DNA of 51,542 nucleotides from a virus: positions 1 through 51,542 of the IMG/VR virus record IMGVR_UViG_3300042891_001008; one strand, written 5' to 3'. Below, piece after piece: positions 16,507 through 26,741 of this stretch. A model generated the notes under the pieces. That model saw only the letters and a program-made list of their open reading frames with translations, did no database searches and was not told the DNA's origin. A program made the translations under genes and the position numbers. The stretch's first letter is position 1, and each line of letters begins with the position of its first letter.

Positions 16507-19500
16507 ATGTATAAATATTTACGATTTTTTAATAAAGATGGAAATTACACTAATTTCGAATATGATGAAACTAGTGATAAATGGACTGGTCGTGTAGACA
16601 TGCACACGATATCAACCGGATTGGTTGAAAATTATGATCTATTTCTTCTCGAAGAAGTTTGGGATCCTATTAATAATTTAAGAACCTGGTCATCTCCGAT
16701 AGGAACTACCGGAGTTACGGGATTCAATGCATCATTTGATATTAGAAATCCGGTAGACGACATTTTTATGTATACGTTTACCACCGGACCAACTTCATCC
16801 TCATTAGAATTAAATAAGGTTTATAATCTTGATTATGATGTTATTTCTACATCTTATACAATAGGAGGAACTGCATTCCCGTATCCTGGAATAAAAATTA
16901 CATCAGGTATCGTTTCAGAATCTATTCCGATTCATATTGGATTTTTACCGACTTCCGAATATGGATATTCTTCTACAATAACCATAACCGACACAAACGA
17001 TCATATCGTTGCCGAGATAGAAATTTACGGAGAAGGTGAAGAGGAGGATGAAAGACTTAAATCTATGCTATCAACTTTAGGACATGATCTTTTACCCGAA
17101 GATTCGATTATTTTTGATTCTTTCGATGTTAATGAAGAAGGTATTGATTGGCAATTAATTAACAGAAAGAGAAAAGAGCTTCTATTAGAACATTCTAACA
17201 TATTCCCTTACTTAGGATCTTACAAAGCCTTAATCAATATCATTAAATTCTTTGGATATCAAAATGTCTATATGAAAGAGTATTGGCAAAATGTAGATAT
17301 AGCCTCTCCTAATTATCTTAAATATCGACAAACTAATATTATTGATATATTTAGCGAAAATGCTAAATTTAGCGATACGCAATTAATCCCTAGTAAGATC
17401 TATAAGAAGACTAGCAAATTTGGTCTTTTTTATGATATTAATGTTGTTACTGAGGATTTTGATACTGAAGGACTTCCGATAACTTCAGAAGTTTTTACTT
17501 TTACTCCTGAAGAAGTTTTAATTAAGATCTATGCTTTAAAGAAGAAACTACAAAATTATTACCTTCCTGTTAACGCTAAAATCGTAGATATTATAGGTGA
17601 AGCTATCTATTTTGCTCAATATAAAATTCAAACTATAAATGAACAAAATAGAATAGATGCCGTATCATTAGGTCTTAAACCTAAACTTTCGATATCACCT
17701 TCGGCTAAAGGACAACTACAAGATCTTAGACCTCTATATTATTTAGGATTCCCGGTTGGTGCTGATTTGAATAGTGGAGGTTATACTAATTTGTGGAGCT
17801 ATTCGGTTGAAGTGGATTCTAATATAGTAACAAACACCGGACAATTCATTGATTTGGATTTGACCTTTGGATTTGTTTCGCCTGGAGCTACTGTAGCATC
17901 TTTACAATATAGATGGTCTAGAGATCAAGATACCGGAAATACCGTTTACACACAAAGTCAGATATGCAAAAAGATAGCAGATATGATAAACGATCCAAGT
18001 GGAAAATATATTTGGATTGGTGGAGCTACCGGGAGTTCTTATATTTCAGATAATTATTTTGCTTATCCTGAAAGTAATGGGGATCATGTTCGAATTCTAG
18101 AGAAAGTTCATAACACGACTATAGATGTAATTTATACGTCTTTTGTAAATGGTTGGATAGCTCCATACAATCCACCTACGATATATCCTGGTAGTGGAAC
18201 TTTTGCTTATATTGATGTTTCTTTAGGTGGATCTTTCGGTGCCTCAGGTGCACCTATGTCTTATTATTCAGATACATTCATGGGTTATTTTAACAACATG
18301 AATATCTCGGTTAAAAATCTTAACGATGATGAAGATATTCCTATCGGATATCCAATTGTTTTACATAACGATACTTTCGATATTACCTGGGATGATGCTA
18401 ATGTTACTTTTAATCAAGTGGATCAGAAAGATCCAGGTGTTACTGGACCATATACACAACTATTATATTCACAATTCAACAATTCATATAATGTGAGTGG
18501 ATGGACTTCAACTCCTAATTATGGTGCTTCAGGTGCAACTTATGTTAGTATTCCAGTAACCGTAGGAACTCCGGGATTCCCTTCCGGATTCCCAAATCAA
18601 GATATATTTTCTTGGATAAATCTTGGATTTTATGGATACTATGAAATGCAATGGATTATAACCGGTCCTTCTGGATTCTCTTATAATTCAGGACAACAAT
18701 CAATAGCTTCGGCAAATGATTTATCTTTGATTTTACCTTACGTAGGTTTCTATAAAGTTGAACTTTATTTATGGGATCTTTATAACACTAGATCTATGTT
18801 AATTGAAGATAAATTCATTGAGGTGACTATCCCTGATTCTGATTTTATCGGTTGGTATCAAAAGAGAGAATTAAATTACGAATGGAATACCAGGAAATAT
18901 GACGTACAATCAGATTATGTACAACCGACCCCAGCTTTAGGTATGCCTCTCAAACCACATTTAACTTGGGATGAATATGCATCTACATGGGATCTTCCCC
19001 TACACCCTAACGAAGAAATAGGAATGCTCGAATTAAGTACTAATTCATTGGATTCTATCGAGTTTTATCAAAGCATGGTTAATCCGATAAATAATCCTTT
19101 AGTTGATCGTTATCCTTACCATTTTAATTTAATAGGAAACCAAGCAACTTGGGATGATTCATATCATCTTTGGTGGGATAATACAGGAACTCGTATTACT
19201 GAATTTGTTATAAAAGATCTACCTGGACCAATATGTAACATATTCATGAATAGAGGAAATTGTACCATTAATTTAGACGGATCATTAGATATGTTTACTG
19301 AACTCGGTCCTACTGGATGGACTGGAGCTACTGGAACTGCTATTAGTATGCCGGTTGGAACTACTGCAGGAGAAGCTTTAAAAGTTCTTACGAATGGAAG
19401 AGTTTATGTATGGGACGGATCTTCTACTTGGAATTATTCGAATGAAGAATTAGATGTAATTAGCATAACGGTTGGTTCGGGTTCTACTGCTTCAAGATTA

Positions 19501-20388
19501 AAACAAGCTACTCACATCCTAAATAGTATTGTTCCTGGATCAAATCCAGTATTTGAAGATTTTATATACTACTACAATGAAGAATATGATTCTAATTATG
19601 CTTTACAGCCTTATATAAAAGCTGCATCTAAAAATTTCGATAAAATGGGTAGACACCGTATTAATATTCCTACGGCTAATCCTTCTGATTATGACAGTAA
19701 ATCTTACGAAACCGTTTATTTTGGTTACTTAGGCGATATACCTACACATTTTGAGATATTTGAAATACCTACAACTTTATCATCTCAACCTAGAATATCA
19801 ATATCATATCCTAGTGGAGGAAGTTCAATGACGGTCCCTTATTATATAGGTTCTACAACTTTGATCGATTTAGCAAATGAATTAAACGGTTCTACTGCAC
19901 AAGCCTATCCCGGAATCGGTGACTTTACATATAATATAGTGTTGGGAGCCTCAGGGTTTACTGGAGGAACTGGACCTACGGCATCATCTATAACTAGTGT
20001 TAAGCTACAAGGAATTGCCAAGGCTTTTGTAAGTCCTCAGGATATAAATGTGACTTTCAACGGAAATATAAAAGGAACTACTTATGGTAGATCTCTAATA
20101 AAAAATCCAACTTGGAATGATCTAAGAATACTTAAATATACGGATGAGTTACCACTTCTTACGGTTCTTAACTTCACTTACGATAATTCGAAAATGAAAG
20201 GAAAGAAAAATCCTAAATGGACTCTTATTAAGGATGGTGACCCTAACTTCGAGAATATATACTATAATAATAAGTACTTTTCGTACATGTTTACCAAGAG
20301 AGGTAGTTATACGATCTCATTAGAATTGGAAGATACAAACGGAAATACAAAAACTGTTACAAAAAACGAAATAATAAAAATAATCTAA
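16507..20388 (+). CDS. Large baseplate wedge protein, gp7/gpI-like
   Basis: The 1293-residue product begins with a beta-rich region (1-190). Residues about 215-350 contain a tail-protein-I type segment: NRKRKELLLEHSNIFPYLGS, then YKALINIIKFFGY and a long helix KKKLQNYYLPVNAKIVDIIG. That block occurs in P2 gpI and in the gp7-like wedge proteins that follow gp6. The middle is strand-rich with many Ser/Gly/Tyr. The C-terminal 80 residues (YMFTKRGSYTISLELEDTNGN) look like a PKD/Ig-like domain. It probably spans from the inner wedge to the periphery. Confidence 0.72.
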   Translation: MYKYLRFFNKDGNYTNFEYDETSDKWTGRVDMHTISTGLVENYDLFLLEEVWDPINNLRTWSSPIGTTGVTGFNASFDIRNPVDDIFMYTFTTGPTSSSLELNKVYNLDYDVISTSYTIGGTAFPYPGIKITSGIVSESIPIHIGFLPTSEYGYSSTITITDTNDHIVAEIEIYGEGEEEDERLKSMLSTLGHDLLPEDSIIFDSFDVNEEGIDWQLINRKRKELLLEHSNIFPYLGSYKALINIIKFFGYQNVYMKEYWQNVDIASPNYLKYRQTNIIDIFSENAKFSDTQLIPSKIYKKTSKFGLFYDINVVTEDFDTEGLPITSEVFTFTPEEVLIKIYALKKKLQNYYLPVNAKIVDIIGEAIYFAQYKIQTINEQNRIDAVSLGLKPKLSISPSAKGQLQDLRPLYYLGFPVGADLNSGGYTNLWSYSVEVDSNIVTNTGQFIDLDLTFGFVSPGATVASLQYRWSRDQDTGNTVYTQSQICKKIADMINDPSGKYIWIGGATGSSYISDNYFAYPESNGDHVRILEKVHNTTIDVIYTSFVNGWIAPYNPPTIYPGSGTFAYIDVSLGGSFGASGAPMSYYSDTFMGYFNNMNISVKNLNDDEDIPIGYPIVLHNDTFDITWDDANVTFNQVDQKDPGVTGPYTQLLYSQFNNSYNVSGWTSTPNYGASGATYVSIPVTVGTPGFPSGFPNQDIFSWINLGFYGYYEMQWIITGPSGFSYNSGQQSIASANDLSLILPYVGFYKVELYLWDLYNTRSMLIEDKFIEVTIPDSDFIGWYQKRELNYEWNTRKYDVQSDYVQPTPALGMPLKPHLTWDEYASTWDLPLHPNEEIGMLELSTNSLDSIEFYQSMVNPINNPLVDRYPYHFNLIGNQATWDDSYHLWWDNTGTRITEFVIKDLPGPICNIFMNRGNCTINLDGSLDMFTELGPTGWTGATGTAISMPVGTTAGEALKVLTNGRVYVWDGSSTWNYSNEELDVISITVGSGSTASRLKQATHILNSIVPGSNPVFEDFIYYYNEEYDSNYALQPYIKAASKNFDKMGRHRINIPTANPSDYDSKSYETVYFGYLGDIPTHFEIFEIPTTLSSQPRISISYPSGGSSMTVPYYIGSTTLIDLANELNGSTAQAYPGIGDFTYNIVLGASGFTGGTGPTASSITSVKLQGIAKAFVSPQDINVTFNGNIKGTTYGRSLIKNPTWNDLRILKYTDELPLLTVLNFTYDNSKMKGKKNPKWTLIKDGDPNFENIYYNNKYFSYMFTKRGSYTISLELEDTNGNTKTVTKNEIIKII

Positions 20389-20389
20389 A

Positions 20390-20974
20390 ATGGCTATTAC
20401 TTTAACTACTCTCAATGGTACAGATTCAATTGCCGCATCAAGAATCACAATTAATGATAATTTTGCGACTATTGGAGATGCACTAAATGAAGTATTGTCA
20501 ATTATCGATATCGCAACCGGTAAAATTGACAACTACAACTTCGGAGGATCAAATCCTTCTATCGAGACTGGAGATGTTATCATCCACGGAACTGTTGGTT
20601 CTGGTGGTATTAATGTTTTAAGTGGAAATATTATCGCACAAAACGGTAATTTTATCATCGGCGGTACTTCTGGATCAGGTTACCTAGAATTAGGTCTAAA
20701 CTCAGGAGTAAAATTACAAAAATTAACGAAAAATTTAACGGTAGGAAATATTCCCGTTATCGATTTTTCGGGTTCAGCAGGAGCATTAGGAGCAACTGGA
20801 GCAACTGGAGCTATCGGTTACATTACTCTACCTAGACAACCTCTTTCAACAATTCAAGCAATACAAAATCCTCAATTAGGAGCTATCGTATTTGATACGA
20901 CAAACATGTCTGTACTTGTATGCACCGGAACTACATCAGCAACTGGTGGAACTGGTACTTGGACTGCACTATAA
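20390..20974 (+). CDS. Short fibre/baseplate attachment protein (194 aa)
   Basis: The N-terminus (IAASRITINDNFATIGDALN, residues 13-32) is a helical motif also seen at the start of the 31977 fibre gene as EALEKINFNFDQL, and it probably docks proteins to the baseplate. The middle is a repetitive strand region (GGINVLSGNIIAQNGNFIIGG) of beta-helix type, followed by a short Gly-Ala-Thr run. The C-terminus (LGAIVFDTTNMSVLVCTGT) resembles short tail-fibre tips. Its exact role is unknown. Confidence 0.6.
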   Translation: MAITLTTLNGTDSIAASRITINDNFATIGDALNEVLSIIDIATGKIDNYNFGGSNPSIETGDVIIHGTVGSGGINVLSGNIIAQNGNFIIGGTSGSGYLELGLNSGVKLQKLTKNLTVGNIPVIDFSGSAGALGATGATGAIGYITLPRQPLSTIQAIQNPQLGAIVFDTTNMSVLVCTGTTSATGGTGTWTAL

Positions 20975-20993
20975 AATTAAATAAATTCGATAA

Positions 20994-23054
20994 ATGGCAA
21001 CACCGTTAATCAATCCTCTTAGAGTACAAGGTGGTACATTTTATACTTTCTCATCTGCCGTAAGAGATATACAAAAAACTTTTACGGATGATGATGCGCG
21101 TTTTGTTTTCTCAAAATTTGCATTATTAGACATTCCTGATGTAGCCACCCCTTCATTAAATTACGAGAATTACGTAGTATGGGAAGGTATAGGTGCTTCA
21201 GCGGGGGGAGGAACTTCGTCTGTACCATTTTTATCATCTGACAATAATGTAAACCTGGCTCTTTCTTTTCAAAATTATGTACTTAATTTCGAAGAGGAAG
21301 TCTTACAAGGAACAAATACATTAGCTCAAGCATACGACCCAACCCAATTATATACTTCATCAGAAAGAATATTTTGGAGATGGATGACACAAATAAATGC
21401 AATTCGATTTAGATCTGCATCTGCTTCAGAAACTACAATTAGCAATCAATACACCGAAGAAGATCCAACTTCATATTACAAGAGAGTAGTTAAATATATT
21501 GGTGATATTGATGTAGTAAATAATGTTTCTAGAGGAGGACATGCATATTCAGAAGTTTATATAAACGTACCAACAACTCATGGTAGTACTCCACTTATTA
21601 TGTGGAAACCTTACACAGATCCAAATTATGCTCCTTCTAGAGCATGGTCGAACGGAAGTACTTATATCGTAGGTAGAGATGCTGGTTCTATACATCCAAG
21701 TGGATTGGATATGAGAGCTTTTTATGATAATGATGCAGCTACTTCATATACTACAACACCTTCATTTGGTAATGTTAGTAATTGGACTGGTACTGCTGCT
21801 GTTCCTACTGGATCAGGGAAACCGGTAAAATTATCTTCTATGGATGGAGCAATTATAAATTGGGATCCTAACGTATATAAACCTATAGTGGATGATCCTA
21901 ATATTGCAATCATATCTGAATTTAACGCATCGGATGCTGCTTCAGATTTTTCTTTTAATACTGCATTAGTTTACTACGATACTTATTCAGCTTCAAACCC
22001 AACCAATAAAGCTACGAATCTATATGGTATTCTTATTTTAGATGATTATGTTAATCAAGGATCTGGTATAGCTTACTTAAAAAGATTTGATAAATTTAAA
22101 CCTAACAAAATTACTAAATTAAATGGTAATGGTTATAGTTTAAAATTAGACTTAAAATTCGATGCAACCGTATCTAATGCTGGAGTTGAAACTATCATAA
22201 ACGATTATAATACATTCTCAATGGATTTGTTCATTGATGCTTCTACTCGATTACAGGAAGCTGCTGCAATGTTCTTGGATACTGAGATCGATATAATCGA
22301 TATGAAAAATCGCCTTCTAGCTTTAGAAAATTTCTACTTTTCTCAACAAAGTTTAGATGCTTTAAATAATAGAATTTCTCAATTAGAAACAAGTTTAAAT
22401 AATGCTAAATTAGCGTTTCAATCAAGTACTACTTTGATTGATATGATAAACACAGTTTCTAATAACTTAAATCAAGTTCTTACTGGAAACTTATCGGTTA
22501 ATTTAACTTATAATACTGACGTTTTAGGACCAGGTGATGGTATACAATTAGATAAATCAGTTCCAAATAAAGTTAAAGTTGTTAATAGAATTCAAGACTA
22601 TAACACATTTACTCAATGTAAAAATAGCTCAAGTTATATTACTACTGTTACAGGAAATGGATTAAATTTAGCTAGCACTACAGATAATAACATTTTAGTG
22701 TTAGGTCAATATACTAATTACTTCAAAAACATAAATCAAAATCCTGATCCAAATGGGGTTGAGGTATTTGGAGATAATGTTTACATTAATATCGAAGATA
22801 AATCTCAAAGATGGAAAAGAGGACAAACCATGAGATTTGTATTTGGTGGAGAAATCAATATGAACGGATATAATATAACCTTAAGAACTGATTCAGAAAA
22901 CGTATACGGAAATGGAATTTACGGAAAACAAATAGGAATTATAACTCCTAGCATGTTAATTACTAATGGTAGTGGAACATACCCTAAACCTATTATAGAA
23001 ATCACATGCACAAATGAAAGCTTATACACATTCAACATAGATATAATTCGATAA
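20994..23054 (+). CDS. Baseplate/tail structural protein with coiled coil (686 aa)
   Basis: No named family. Residues 1-400 are beta-rich and globular. Residues about 425-490 (FLDTEIDIIDMKNRLLALENF ... LDALNNRISQLETSLNNAKLAF, read with the intervening residues) form a coiled coil, and the last 190 residues return to strand-rich sequence. Trimeric or hexameric assembly is likely. It lies between the attachment protein and two larger structural proteins of the same layout. Confidence 0.6.
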   Translation: MATPLINPLRVQGGTFYTFSSAVRDIQKTFTDDDARFVFSKFALLDIPDVATPSLNYENYVVWEGIGASAGGGTSSVPFLSSDNNVNLALSFQNYVLNFEEEVLQGTNTLAQAYDPTQLYTSSERIFWRWMTQINAIRFRSASASETTISNQYTEEDPTSYYKRVVKYIGDIDVVNNVSRGGHAYSEVYINVPTTHGSTPLIMWKPYTDPNYAPSRAWSNGSTYIVGRDAGSIHPSGLDMRAFYDNDAATSYTTTPSFGNVSNWTGTAAVPTGSGKPVKLSSMDGAIINWDPNVYKPIVDDPNIAIISEFNASDAASDFSFNTALVYYDTYSASNPTNKATNLYGILILDDYVNQGSGIAYLKRFDKFKPNKITKLNGNGYSLKLDLKFDATVSNAGVETIINDYNTFSMDLFIDASTRLQEAAAMFLDTEIDIIDMKNRLLALENFYFSQQSLDALNNRISQLETSLNNAKLAFQSSTTLIDMINTVSNNLNQVLTGNLSVNLTYNTDVLGPGDGIQLDKSVPNKVKVVNRIQDYNTFTQCKNSSSYITTVTGNGLNLASTTDNNILVLGQYTNYFKNINQNPDPNGVEVFGDNVYINIEDKSQRWKRGQTMRFVFGGEINMNGYNITLRTDSENVYGNGIYGKQIGIITPSMLITNGSGTYPKPIIEITCTNESLYTFNIDIIR

Positions 23055-23055
23055 G

Positions 23056-26000
23056 ATGGACACTAAATACTCATTAACCACGCTTCTTAATGACCTTTTG
23101 AAGCTACAAAACAACGGATATCAAATTATTACTAAGTTATCCGACGTCGTATCATCAAACGCAGATACGGTAGAAATTGATGTAGCTGATAGCACCGGTA
23201 CTATACAAAAAGTTTACGTACCTTCATTCGGTTCATTGAAGCAACAAATTGTACAATTAGAAAATAATATCAAGTCGATATCAGGAATTGGAGATGGTGA
23301 TACTTCTGTACAATTATCTGATGGTAGTTTTAGAAAGATATTAGTAAGTACATTACAAAAGGAAGCTCAAGATATTAATACTTTAGCAACCCCTTTAAAT
23401 TTTAACACAAAAGAAAACTGGTTCTTCGAATCATTTTTAAATCCTCTTCTTTACGTTTCATTTGATCTAACAAATCAAATTAAATATAACACTGAAAATA
23501 TAGAAGTTGCAAGATATATTCTTAATCTAGATACAATAGAAAAACAAAATCTATTTTCTAGAGATATGGTAAATAGATCTGATATCAATTACCAAGCATT
23601 CGTTAAGCAAATCATAGACAATAATATATCTTATTTCTTAGATAAATCAGTTATAGATATGCCACCTAGAACTCTACGTTACAGTGGAGATTTTATGGTG
23701 ATGAATATCAACGATACAACAGTTACAGAAACTGTTAATAATGCACAAGTACAAAAAAGATCTTTACAATTACAATTAGACAAACTAGTTTACAACGATA
23801 ATCAATCTGAATATCAAGGAACTATGTCTCTTAAAATAGGAGATTTTATTTTAGTTAACGCTGAAAGAAAAAATACTCGTTTTAAAATTACTGGTATCGA
23901 AACTTCTACATCAACAGTAAATGTTGAATTAGTTGAAGGGTTTGATAAGATAAGCATTGGAACTAAAATGTCTTTCTATGGAGAAGATAAATCTCCAGTT
24001 TATGCTCAAGTAAATGTAGGATTCAACGAGAATTGTGTTATCTTCATTAAACCTATCGATCCGGATTCTAAAATAGAATCGGTTAATTGGTCTCCTGGAG
24101 TTGGTATTTTTACTAATGCATTAACGATAACAGACAGTAATGGAAACACTACCGATTTGGCTACTTATTATCAAAATGAAGTTGTAGACTTTGGAGCTTT
24201 CTTGTATTCATCCGTTAAAGATAAAACTACACCGGCAATATTTGGGGTAACACCTAATTCACCTTCCATTTCAGTAGATAATTTCAAAGTTCTTCCAATT
24301 AATGACCACTTAACAACTAATGGAAATATTGAAAATCTTCAGAAATTAAACGCTGATAAATTAAGAGTTCAATCACAAATATCTGCATTGGATCAATCTA
24401 TTGCAGACTTAAGAACCAAAGTACAAACTACTAAATATTCATCACAGAAATTAGAAGATTCAGATAGAAATGACTTAAATAGATTGATTAGTGAAAGAGC
24501 TTCACAATCATCTCTATATGCTTCTATTATAGATGATATTAATACAATCGCTGCCTCTGAATCTGTTGAAAACTTAACGACTAAATATCGTTTGAGAGGT
24601 TTCTTCCCTTTCCCAACACCGAAAAGTTCAGATAGATCATTAAATCAAGAAGTTGTTCAATTTAAGATTCAATATAGATACGTTAAAAAAGATGGATCTG
24701 CTAATCAACCTCAACAAATCGAATTTACTGATAATAACGGAACTGTTAGAAGAGGAACCTTCTCTACTTGGAACGAATATAAAACTGATCTAAGACAGAG
24801 AGCAATGGATCCAACTACAGGAACTGCCTTTTGGGTAACTGAGGATATGGAGAATGCCGATGTAGTTAACATAAATCAAATCGATATTCCTATTCAGCAA
24901 GGTGAAGGTGTTGAATTTAGAATTAAGTCTATTTCGGAAGCAGGTTGGCCAGTCACACCAATTGAATCTAATTGGACTGATATTCTTAGAATCGATTTTC
25001 CTACCGAATTTGAATCAATACCGGATGCAAATTCTATTATTGAACAAGCTAAAAAAGAATCCGTTCGAGTTGAATTAGAATCGGAATTAAGTAATATGAG
25101 CTTAGATAAAATTTCTAATGCTTCGTTTACGCAAAACGGTCAATTCTTTACAAGTTCATCACAATCAATTGCTTCTGGATTCTTAACTGCAGAAAACAAT
25201 GTAATCAGCTTATATGAGAAGTTAGTCTCTATAGATAGAGAGCTAACTAATCTTCGAGGAATTATCGCTGCCGCAAAAGGAAAAGTCGTGGTTAGAATTG
25301 TTGATGATGCAGGTATCGAATATTCAGTTGAAAATAATCAAACTGTAAAAATCTTTGCAGGTAATTACAAAGATCAAGTTTCTTCACTAACAGTTAAAAA
25401 GGGCGTTATTATTTCTAAAAATTATTTTGTAAAAATATCTAATGATGCTGCGAGTGAATTAGAACTTTACTCTAGAAATTTTGGATCTAAATATTCTATC
25501 GTTAATTCATCGTATGGTTCAGGTGCTAATTATAATGCACAAGACACCGACTATAATATCTTAAGAAGATACGATTATGTTCCTGTAGGATTATCTAATC
25601 CAGATGTAAATGATATTGCTAATTATGGATTCATCAGAAATACTCCAGAACAATCTGCTCAAGTACTTAGCCAATTTATTAATTTCAGATATAAAACTGT
25701 TGATGGAAGACTTAATCTTTATTCTACTATTAATCCATCTCCAGCATATACCATATTTGGATCCGATTCAATTTATTATGGAACTCCACTTTCTGTAGCT
25801 ACATCAATTTCCAATTTAGAACATGAAGCTAACGCATACACTAATAATGGATTTTTAGCTATAACTGCAGGTAATCCTGCTACTGATTTTGTTTGGGGAG
25901 GAGGTTTAACAAATAAAGTTATTTCTTGGTCTGATGCTTTACCTTATGCTAATACAACTACCAACGGATCTATTCTAATACACATTAATCACCCTGAAAT

Positions 26001-26703
26001 TTCTAATTGGGTTGCTTCAGGTGTTGCTGCTGGTAGTAGTGCAGGAGTAACAAATGCATTAGCAAAATCAGAGGTAAGAAACTCTATGTTAGCTTCAATT
26101 CCGAAAGGAACTACAGGTTTCAATATTCAATCTGCCTTATTCTGGGAAGGTTCTGGTGGAACTTCTAGTAGATATGCTAAAATTAGTTTTGAAACTAACG
26201 ACCAATACTTAATAGGTCCTAAATCTTGTGGGGCTTACTTATTTGTAAATCCTAGTAAACATGCAGATCTTGTAGTGAATGGATCAGATTCTCTATCTCT
26301 GAAAAACATTTCATTTGGAACCAATAATGCCTTGAATATACCGATAACATTCCAATATAGAATGACTGATTATTTCGGATTAGGTGATAGTGGTTTAGGT
26401 TATGTTGGTGGAAATCCTTCTGCGAACTCTAGTACAAATATTGAATATACAAAAACAATAGGTATCGACATATATGCCAATCCAATAGATAAAGAAAGAT
26501 TTTCTTTTGATTTAGAATTAAACGCTAGATATTACTCAAAATCATTAATTACGAAAGATATTCCAGTTAGAACTTTCGAAACTGCTTTGGATGACTTAAC
26601 AAAAACAATTAAGGTTGTTACTCCGAGAACTTCGAGGGATAAACTAATTAGAAGCGGGAAAAATTTCATTAATGAGGATGTAAATCAAAGAAATTTTACC
26701 TAA
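23056..26703 (+). CDS. Large baseplate/tail structural protein (1215 aa)
   Basis: No named family. It starts 1 bp after the preceding stop. Features are an N-terminal helical region (1-110), beta-rich segments, a central coiled coil at about 425-495 (KLRVQSQISALDQSIADLRTK) and another helical stretch near 670-740. A Ser/Gly/Tyr-rich C-terminal half suggests surface exposure. Probably a peripheral baseplate or fibre-connector protein. Confidence 0.6.
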   Translation: MDTKYSLTTLLNDLLKLQNNGYQIITKLSDVVSSNADTVEIDVADSTGTIQKVYVPSFGSLKQQIVQLENNIKSISGIGDGDTSVQLSDGSFRKILVSTLQKEAQDINTLATPLNFNTKENWFFESFLNPLLYVSFDLTNQIKYNTENIEVARYILNLDTIEKQNLFSRDMVNRSDINYQAFVKQIIDNNISYFLDKSVIDMPPRTLRYSGDFMVMNINDTTVTETVNNAQVQKRSLQLQLDKLVYNDNQSEYQGTMSLKIGDFILVNAERKNTRFKITGIETSTSTVNVELVEGFDKISIGTKMSFYGEDKSPVYAQVNVGFNENCVIFIKPIDPDSKIESVNWSPGVGIFTNALTITDSNGNTTDLATYYQNEVVDFGAFLYSSVKDKTTPAIFGVTPNSPSISVDNFKVLPINDHLTTNGNIENLQKLNADKLRVQSQISALDQSIADLRTKVQTTKYSSQKLEDSDRNDLNRLISERASQSSLYASIIDDINTIAASESVENLTTKYRLRGFFPFPTPKSSDRSLNQEVVQFKIQYRYVKKDGSANQPQQIEFTDNNGTVRRGTFSTWNEYKTDLRQRAMDPTTGTAFWVTEDMENADVVNINQIDIPIQQGEGVEFRIKSISEAGWPVTPIESNWTDILRIDFPTEFESIPDANSIIEQAKKESVRVELESELSNMSLDKISNASFTQNGQFFTSSSQSIASGFLTAENNVISLYEKLVSIDRELTNLRGIIAAAKGKVVVRIVDDAGIEYSVENNQTVKIFAGNYKDQVSSLTVKKGVIISKNYFVKISNDAASELELYSRNFGSKYSIVNSSYGSGANYNAQDTDYNILRRYDYVPVGLSNPDVNDIANYGFIRNTPEQSAQVLSQFINFRYKTVDGRLNLYSTINPSPAYTIFGSDSIYYGTPLSVATSISNLEHEANAYTNNGFLAITAGNPATDFVWGGGLTNKVISWSDALPYANTTTNGSILIHINHPEISNWVASGVAAGSSAGVTNALAKSEVRNSMLASIPKGTTGFNIQSALFWEGSGGTSSRYAKISFETNDQYLIGPKSCGAYLFVNPSKHADLVVNGSDSLSLKNISFGTNNALNIPITFQYRMTDYFGLGDSGLGYVGGNPSANSSTNIEYTKTIGIDIYANPIDKERFSFDLELNARYYSKSLITKDIPVRTFETALDDLTKTIKVVTPRTSRDKLIRSGKNFINEDVNQRNFT

Positions 26704-26741
26704 TCTAACCTACCCTAATAATGAAGAATAAATAATATGAT